Shown: positions 57,161-64,000 of the stretch, piece after piece
How positions within the stretch are numbered: position 1 is the first letter of the stretch
Layout of the letters: every line of letters begins with the position of its first letter
Assembly: GCA_016271365.2 (NCBI GenBank)
Contig: CM057454.1
Span: 1,166,120,055 to 1,166,184,054 of the forward strand
Direction of reading: 5' to 3'
From: Neoceratodus forsteri
Taxonomy: Eukaryota; Chordata; Ceratodontiformes; Ceratodontidae
DNA length: 64,000 bases
Program-made: the position numbers and the translations under genes
The notes under the pieces: generated by a model
Database searches by the model: none
What the model saw: the letters and a program-made list of their open reading frames with translations, nothing else
What the model was told of the DNA's origin: nothing

Positions 57161-57540
57161 ACACACACACACACACACTACACACACACACACACACACA
57201 CACAATATACAGTGAAGTCACCCAGGATGAAGAGTAGTGCTGCAGAATTTGCAGTAGAGTTACTGCAGTAAACAATGGAATTTCAATGGGAGTTAATCCC
57301 TTTTGTCATGCAGTAAACATGTGACACTGCGCTTCATCTTGGTTGACTTATCTGTATGTAACATATAAAACATATATAATAAATATAGATAGCATGTATA
57401 CCATATATATGTAACACACACACATATATATATATATATGTACAGTATATATATGTGTATATATATGTTTATGTATGTATCCATGTATAAAAAAATATGT
57501 AACATGTATACATTAATATGTAACATATATATGAAACATG
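57000..57540. repeat. ATGTAACATATA satellite, right block, with TG/CA run
   Basis: This continues the satellite at 51840. It contains (TG)n at about 57121-57158 followed directly by (AC)n at about 57159-57204. The intervening sequence near 57210-57345 is single-copy-looking. Confidence 0.85.
57121..57204. repeat. (TG)n-(AC)n palindromic microsatellite
   Basis: A TG run passes directly into an AC run, broken only by CTACAC near 57178, so the two halves are complementary. Confidence 0.95.
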
Positions 57541-57663
57541 ATGGGCATAAGTGTGATGTGGGAAAATATTTTCACTCCTTTAGAGTGACCTCTGGATATT
57601 CGCATCCAGAAGTCACTGTACAGGAGTGAAAATATTTTTCATATCACACAAGTGCACATCATG
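57537..57663. repeat. palindrome with about 60-bp arms
   Basis: CATGATGGGCATAAGTGTGA at 57537 is mirrored by the complement of the sequence ending CACAAGTGCACATCATG near 57663. AAAATATTTTCACTCCT and its partner lie inside. The loop is near TATTCGCATC. It could be a small MITE. Confidence 0.88.
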
Positions 57664-57904
57664 TATCCGATTTATATAATTGGGGTGTGATAAATGTCAT
57701 TTATTTTGCTATGTTGTGATGTCATTAGCATTTATCACACTGGAGTGAGAAATAATCAGATGTATCTCACTGGTTATCAGCTCACCCCTATTGTATAAAT
57801 ATACAGCATGCATAAAAAATGTATGGAACATAAACATGTTACATATATATTTCATGTGTTACATATATCATATATAACATATAATAAATATATGTAATGA
57901 ATAC
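57664..57904. other. AT-rich DNA with a short inverted repeat
   Basis: GTGTGATAAATG near 57697 and CATTTATCACAC near 57740 are complementary. The remainder resembles satellite (CATATATCATATATAACATA). Confidence 0.5.
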
Positions 57905-59725
57905 AGTGGGACCAATATTCAGACTGCGTCAGGCAATGGCGCAAGTGGGGGCGCAGCGCATCCTAGATGCGCCTTGGCCAAGACAGGGGGCTATTCAAAG
58001 GTGATGTGCCATGGCGCGTCACCTTTGAATATGGCACAGAATGTGCATGGCGCATTGACAAAGCACCAGCGCATTCCCCAGACAGGGAGGACTGGTAATG
58101 CTCCAGCGCAACTGTAGTTGTGTTGGGCACATCACCCGTGATATTCAGACTTGGGCATGCAAGTGGGGCCATAATGTATGCAAGGTGCAAATGGGGTCAT
58201 TTGCATGCCATTATGGCCCCATTTGCATGAGCTGCGCAGTGCAGCCCAGCGAAATGTGCCTGGTGCCCTGCACAGACTGGTGTCTGGACTGAGGGGGTCC
58301 TGGGGCACCCCGGCCCCGTAACCATGATTGCGGTAAACACTACGGAATTGCATGCCCTGGTGATCCAGTGGTACCCCGCTCCCTCCCGTTAGCCCGATCA
58401 TGGGCAGTAAGATGTACATTTTTCCATAGTAGTCTAGTGGAACCCCCCGTTAGCCCGATGGCAGCATGAGATGTACATATTTCCCTGGTAGTCTAGTGGA
58501 ACCCCCCCATAGCTGCAATCGCATGTACAGTGAAGTATACAGACACCCTAGCAGTCCAGTGGTCCCCACCCCTCCCGTAGCACAGATCCCGAAACTGGAT
58601 ATGCAACAGCTGTCCTGGTGGTCCAGTGGTAAATCCTCCCTATCCCAACCCTCTGATCACAGTCATCCTTGGATAAGAAATATCCCTGGTGGACCAGTGG
58701 ATCCCCCTTCCCCACCCAAACCCGAATGCCAGCGGCACCCCATATCTAATTGCTCAGTGGTAACCCCATCCCCCTACACGTAGGACCCGAGCCCACCAGC
58801 TCCCCCGTCATTGGCGGGGGCAGCCACCTGCCCAAATGCTGCCTAGCCCCCACCGAATGACGGCTTACAGGTATGCACTGTGGGCCTGTGGTCCACACTG
58901 TGGACCAATGAAATACAGCGCATACTGTAAGCTATCATTGATGAGCAACTAAACAGTGTTAGGCTGGTATACCACCAATGAAGAAAACTGCGCTCAAATG
59001 AAGAAGTAACCACTGGACCACCAGGGATATGAGTACCACCGACGGCATTTAGAAATTTCAGAATGGGGAGGGCTTCAAAGGCATGGGATGAGCGTAAAGG
59101 GAGCAATAAAGATGAGTAAAAACAGATAGGCCATTGACAGAGTACAGGCCGATGGCGTATTCATAAGGTAGAAAAAATGGGCAGACTGGATGGGCCTTGC
59201 GGTACTTATCTGCCATCAACTTCTATGAGGGGGGGATCCACTGGTCCACAAGGGATATTTCTTAACCAAGGCTGACGGCAGTCAGCTGGTTGGAATAGAG
59301 AGGGGGTACCACTAGACCACCAGGGCAGCTGTTACATTTCCATTTTCAGGATCTGTGCTATGGGAAGGGTGGGGGGACCACTGGACTGCCAGGGTGTCTA
59401 TCTACTTCACTGTACCCACGATCGTGGCTATGAGTGGGTGGGGAGTTTCACTAGACTGCCAGGGACATATGTACATCGTTCTGCCCATGATTGGGCTAAC
59501 AGGAGGGAGGGGGTACCACTGGACTACCAGGGACCTGATGGGTGCATGTGGATGGTGTTTCTACTTGGCAGGTGGCCACCCATGGTTGACGGCTGCTGTG
59601 TTGCACCCTGCAATACAGTGTCCGGCTGGTGTGTGGCCAGCATTCAAGTCAGGTTTTTCTGGCTCAACTTTGTGCCCTGGTATGCGGCACATCTGGGGCT
59701 GTGCCTGGGCTGAATATCTGGATGT
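57905..59725. mobile_element. palindromic family with tRNA-Glu-like units, copy 2
   Basis: The left end contains CCAATATTCAGACTGCGTCA and the right end GGGCTGAATATCTGGATG (59708-59725). The left arm has seven forward units (about 58354, 58423, 58482, 58545, 58612, 58683 and a degenerate one at 58745), 59-71 bases apart. The right arm has six mirrored units (59010, 59238, 59309, 59378, 59448, 59515). Flanking details mirror too, for example AAGAAATATCCCTGG at 58676 and GGGATATTTCTTAACC at 59252. The centre lies near 58890. A 188-bp CR1 tail at 59041 interrupts the right arm. Confidence 0.82.
59041..59228 (+). mobile_element. CR1 3'-tail fragment inside the palindromic element
   Basis: It runs from GAAATTTCAGAATGGGGAGG to GGGCAGACTGGATGGGCCTT, CTTATCTGCCATCAACTTCTATG. 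It is the forward CR1 3' UTR with short adjoining coding sequence. Confidence 0.8.
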
Positions 59726-60660
59726 GCCTGTGGGCCCCAGGAACAGAGACGCATGCTCGTGGAGGCACACATACGTACTACAGTCCCGGTGACAGCCTTA
59801 TCCTCCCATTGGCCTATTGCCTGGCACTCCCTCTGACCTGCACTGACCCCTGGCCTCCACCATGAGGCACGCAAGAGCCGAGGGATACCACCTTCCCTCC
59901 CCAGAGTGGAGAGCTGCCTCTCTGTGACTCCATCCAGCTCTGCACCCTCCCCCTGCCAACCTTTAACAGTCCGTGCTCATTCTCGAACACGGGTCATCAG
60001 CGTGGTGCAGGGTAAGGTGTCTGGTGCTTTAGCCCTCAGTGCCACCGAGCCGTCTATACAAAGTTTCTTAACTGTTTTTTTTTTTTTGTTGTTGTTGTTT
60101 GTTTGTTGTTTTTTTTGTTTTGTTTTTTAATTTTGTCCAGAAATTTTCATGCTCATCTATATTATATTGTTTGAAACATCATTTAGCACCACAAGTCTAA
60201 AACCATTTCTCACCCTCAATATAAAAACAAGCATTTGTCGATGCCAAATGTTGGCTTGCTGGCATTGGCATTGGTAGTGCAGGAGTTAGAGAGATGCACA
60301 ATGGCAGTGAAGTAGTGAACTGATGCCGACCCCAGCCCCACCCTGCAGAAAGAGACAGGCATTGGGGGTGTGCCTTTGGGTCATCTGCCATAATGTTCAC
60401 ACCATTTCACTTTACCCTACCCCGCAGACACCGACAAGGGCAGCGGTGTGCCTTGGGATCTTCAGGCCTTATGTTCACCCCATTCCATAACGAAATATGC
60501 TGAGATGGGTGCAGTATTGGAGAATGGGTGAACTTTAAATAAGAGTCCAAAGCACACCTCGATGCCCGTCACTCTGCAGGATGGGGGTGGAATGTCATGA
60601 GCATTACAGCTGACAATGTCAAGTCACACCCCTGACACCTGTCAGTCTGTACCAGGTGGG
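59726..60660. other. no gene seen; T-rich tract
   Basis: Non-coding. CTTTAGCCCTCAGTGCCACC at 60029 resembles 29412. A T-rich tract with GTTTGTTG words lies at 60070-60130. GGCATTGGCATTGGTAG-type sequence follows near 60265. Confidence 0.4.
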
Positions 60661-60689
60661 TCATTATGGTTGGAAACCCTAATGCCCCA

Positions 60690-61500
60690 CACATTTGTTA
60701 TTTTCACTTCAGATTTTCAACATGGTCTGTTTGTGACCCTACCTCATGAACAGTGACACTGAGTTTGTTAGCCAAAAGGTGATTTTGCACAGTGACTGTA
60801 CCATTTGGCGCCAGATGTGCGAATACACAGTATGGGCAGGATGTGGAAAATGACAGCTGTACTGTTCATAAGGAGGTATACCAAAATGTCAATGTTGAAA
60901 ATCTGGAGTGAAAATATAAAAAATTTATGAAGTCACAAGTGTGCGTAGAAACTGTGCAACGCATGCCCGTAACGCATTTATTTTGGGGATTTTTTCAACC
61001 AGATTTTCAATATAATCATTTTGGGACCTCTGCTTATGAACAGTGTCACTGTGATTTTGTTAATGTGTCTTGAATGTTGATTTCGCACAGCGACCACGGC
61101 ATTGTGCGCTACATGCGCAAAAACACATTTCAGGCAGGATGTAAAAAAAATTACAGCTGTACTGTTCATAAGGAGGTATGAAAAAATGGCAATGTTGAAA
61201 ATCTGGAGAATAAATATTAATAATTGTCGAAGTTATGAGTGTGCGTTGAAACTGTGCAACGCACATTGGTAACAGTCATTTTTTGGAATTTTTCCACCAA
61301 ATTTGCAAGACAGTGTTTTTGGGACCCCACCTCATGGGCAGTGGCATTGTCATTTTGTTAATCAGTCCCAAAAGATGATTCCGCACAATGATCACAAAAT
61401 GACCTTTCTGGACTGAGTAACAAGATAACAGTGCATGTGTTCGTGAGGCGGGGTCCCAAGAACCCCATGTTGAAAATTTGGAGGCAAAATTAAAAAAAAA
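60690..61500. repeat. tandem hairpin units, locus B
   Basis: TGACAGCTGTACTGTTCATA at 60855 and TTACAGCTGTACTGTTCATA at 61150 mark units of about 295 bases, with a decayed third near 61430. Same family and order as 27108-28040. A further decayed unit may lie at 62555-62690. Confidence 0.8.
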
Positions 61501-61539
61501 AAAAATGGCTGAGGTATCCACCTAAGTTAACACCCCCCC

Positions 61540-62400
61540 CCCATTTATGCCATTATACAGCTTACCAACATTTCTTCAGTTTGCGGTCTGCTTTGAAGAG
61601 TGCAGACGTGTTCCCGGTCCACTGAAGATCATTGCGCCAGGCTTCAGAGGTAAGTATGAAGTGGGGTGTGGGGAGGTGGGTGCATACAGGTGGGTGCGGG
61701 TTGGGGAGAGGAACCCACAGCGGGGGACTGTTTTTTTTTTATTTATTTATTTATTTATTTATTTATTGAATTTTGTTGACCTGTTAGGCCCACTGAGACT
61801 AGAAGTCCCCTTTTCAGGGGCAACCGGTGGTGGTGGTGGTGGTGGTGGGGGGGGGGGTATACAGATGGTAACCAACTGAAATTGAACCAGATTATGCTGT
61901 TGGTGGTATTTTTAGTGAATAGTGTTTTCTTTGTTTCAGGTATTTAAAAAAATTAAATAAATAAACTAACACCTCGGACCGTTTTCTTTTTTTTACAGGT
62001 GTAAGAGAACTGTTGGGTACACTGGGGTGGACTCCCAGTGTGCCCCATGACTTTGTTGGGTGATGTTAGCCACACTGGGGTGAGCTCCCAACGTGGCACA
62101 CAGTGGGGGTGGAGCAGGGCAGGAACATGCGACGGTGATTGGAACACGGAGGCACACTGAGGTGGGTTCCCAGTGTGTCACACAATATTGGGGGGGTTAT
62201 TAAACATGTCAACAGGGGGATTGGGCACCCCCGAAGTCGACGTTGTGAGGAGTGTGTGGCAGATGGTAGCAGACACTGCCGCCATGTTTTTATTGAAATG
62301 CTTCACTAGGAAAGGCATGTCGTGAGGTGTGTCATCAGTGCCGCTGCATGATGAGCTTGTCTCTGATTGCAGCGGCACTTTCTTTACAAGTTTTGTCCAC
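61540..62400 (+). repeat. long repeat segment with splice-like signals, locus B
   Basis: CCATTTATGCCATTATACAG to CAGAGGTAAGTATG (61646-61659) matches locus A at 28060-28177. An acceptor-like TTTTTTTTACAG|GT lies at 61988-62001. A SINE fragment with an ATTT run at 61733-61895 widens the interval. The distal part with CCATGTTTTTATTGAAATG (62282) also matches. Confidence 0.65.
61733..61895 (-). mobile_element. MIR-like CORE-SINE, 3' fragment
   Basis: GTTAGGCCCACTGAGACTAG and TCCCCTTTTCAGGGGCAACC match the 3' half of the reverse SINE at 7355-7556. It starts with an (ATTT)n run at 61738-61766. The head is missing; a (GGT)n run lies at 61827-61847. Confidence 0.65.
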
Positions 62401-62711
62401 TTTACATAATGCTGGTGTCAACACCTGCATGCTGGCTTATTGAGGAATGAGAAACGCACCTACTAAAGTGTGCCCTGCATTCGCCCATACTGACACACCT
62501 CTGAAATGTGCTACTAGTGCAAGATGTTGGCTTGTGCATGCACGGCAAATCAACAAAAAAATTACACCTTTGACATTGATGAGGTAGTGTGGAAAGAAAG
62601 CTGTGTTGAAAATTTGGAATTAAAATATTGCAGATTAGCAAAGTTATGAGTGAACAGTGAAATATTGTAACGTTCAATAAATAACCTGGTCACTTTACTG
62701 TATTTGTACAC

Positions 62712-64000
62712 CAAGGGTGGGATATTCAGACAGTGCCAGGCTGTGGCGCACGCCTGGGTGCAGCGCAACTGGGATGTGCCAGGGCGCTGACAGGGTGATA
62801 TTCACAGTGCTGCGCCATGGCTCAGCACCGTTGAATATCGCACTGTGGCCACCCACAATGTGCCTGGTGCAGTGGCACTGCACCAGCGCAAGTGGCCAGA
62901 GAGGGGCAGGGGGATGCACTAGTGCAAGTGCTGTTGCGCTAGGCGCATCACCCGCGATATTCAAAAGTGCACATGCAGATGGGGCCATGATGCATGCAAG
63001 GCGCAAATGGGGCCATTTGCATGTCATTATGGCCCCATTTGCATGCAGGTGCACCCATCCCCGGCGACTTGTGCCTGGCGCCCTGCCAGGCTGCAGCCGT
63101 CGAGCACCGACGCCCCCTGCACAAGCGGCTAAGTGCCCCACTGCCCGATCGCGGGCATATGTACTAAAGTTAAAATGTCCTATATCCCTGGTGGTCCAGT
63201 GGACTGCTCGCAGCCCGATCACAGGCAGAAGTATAATTAAAAAAAACTCCTATATCCCTGGTGGTCCAGTGGACCCGTCCAGCCGATCGCGGGCGTCAGT
63301 TATAAAATATTGAAGCCAATCCATCCCTGGTGGTCAGTGGTACCCCCTCCCCACCGCCCACTGGGCCCCACCCCCGGTCAGTGGCGGCGGCAGCTCCACC
63401 ATGATGCTGCCCGCTGCCTGCCGACTGACTCTGTACAGTAGGGTTGTGCGCCCATTGGTCCTGGCGTGAGCCAATGGGCATACAGCTCTATACCGTACTA
63501 CACAGCCAGAATTGTGAGATGGATCCATTCACATTTTCTGACTGTGTAATATAATGCCAGGCTGCGCCATGCTGCAGCTGAGGCCAATGGGCATATAACC
63601 CTACTATGGGGTGTCAGTCGATGGGTGGCGAGGCGCATCGAGTGAGGAGCTGCTCCTCTGAGGGGAAACGAGGTGGTGGGGCGCCCAATGGCGTGAGAGG
63701 CCTGCTGGACCACCGAGACAGACTATGTTATAATGATGCCAGCAAACATATCACCAACAGGACCACAGAGGGGACACAAGTATACTTCTGCCAGCGTCGG
63801 GCTCGCGGCAATCCGTTCCATCAAAATATCAGAAGGGTGATAATTATACGCTGCCCGGCGATCGGGCTGCGAGCGGTCCAGTGGACCACCAGGGATATTG
63901 GACCTTTAATACAATACTGATGCCCGCGATTGGGCATGGGGGGTCGCTACCACGAAGATGCAGCCGGAGTTCGGTTGGCCACCCACAGCTGGCAGCTGCC
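62712..64000. mobile_element. palindromic family with tRNA-Glu-like units, copy 3, cut by window end
   Basis: The left end GGATATTCAGACAGTGCCAG is followed by GCGC-rich sequence and two ATTTGCAT words (63015, 63038). The left arm has forward units at 63185, 63255 and 63324. The right arm has mirrored units at 63702 and 63878, and ends the window in GGTTGGCCACCCACAGCTGG, which is mirrored in copy 1 at 43785-43860. The right terminus lies outside the window. Confidence 0.8.

Noticed and set aside
57000..57275. Minus-strand frames with His-Thr and Cys-Val runs
   Set aside because: These are translations of the TG/AC microsatellite.
58354..58760. tRNA-Glu gene cluster
   Set aside because: Only the first 18 or so bases match. 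No anticodon arm, B box or acceptor partner follows any unit.

Overview
This window looks like intergenic or intronic DNA from a large, repeat-rich vertebrate genome. I see one ordinary host coding feature: a KRAB-A exon at about 31.8 kb with intact splice sites. KRAB points to a tetrapod or close relative. DIRS, CR1, L2-like, Tx1/L1-like, LTR and hAT remnants together fit an amphibian, possibly a caecilian, but that is inference, and a reptile or lungfish is not excluded. There is no bacterial-type gene organisation and I found no credible tRNA, rRNA or CRISPR locus.

Layout. 0.2-4.1 kb: two decayed forward CR1 LINE pieces. 4.2-5.6 kb: reverse L2-like LINE tail, then a tRNA-derived SINE. 6.3-9.0 kb: two elements with DIRS-type inverted ends, one an internally deleted DIRS joining a gag head to a tyrosine-recombinase tail, with a MIR-like SINE between them. 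11.3-14.1 kb: a giant palindrome (fold-back element) split by a 1.7-kb solo LTR. 16.5-19.6 kb: minisatellites, a 152-bp direct duplication around a CR1 tail, and two further palindromes. 20.1-23.8 kb: Tx1/L1-like LINE tail and a broken ZNF862/hAT-transposase-like gene. 24.5-25.8 kb: CR1 tail. 27.0-28.7 kb: tandem-hairpin repeat with splice-like signals, repeated at 60.7-62.4 kb. 31.8 kb: KRAB exon. 32.8-34.5 kb: second solo LTR, inside an ATATATTG-rich satellite. 36.4-42.8 kb: a near full-length CR1 split by a third solo LTR. 43.5-45.0 kb: first copy of a palindromic family carrying tRNA-Glu-like units. 45-46.2 kb: ATGTAACATATA satellite. 46.9-51.3 and 52.0-57.0 kb: two near full-length reverse CR1 copies. 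57.9-59.7 and 62.7-64.0 kb: two more copies of the palindromic family.

Nesting gives relative ages. The solo LTRs are younger than the palindrome, satellite and CR1 they interrupt. A CR1 tail sits inside the second palindromic family copy, and a MIR-like SINE fragment sits inside the 61-kb repeat. The most unusual signal is the palindromic family, whose arms carry spaced units closely resembling the first 18 bases of tRNA-Glu with a consensus pol III A box, in forward orientation on one arm and mirrored on the other. All identities come from motif reading by eye, so element edges are approximate unless target-site duplications are stated.
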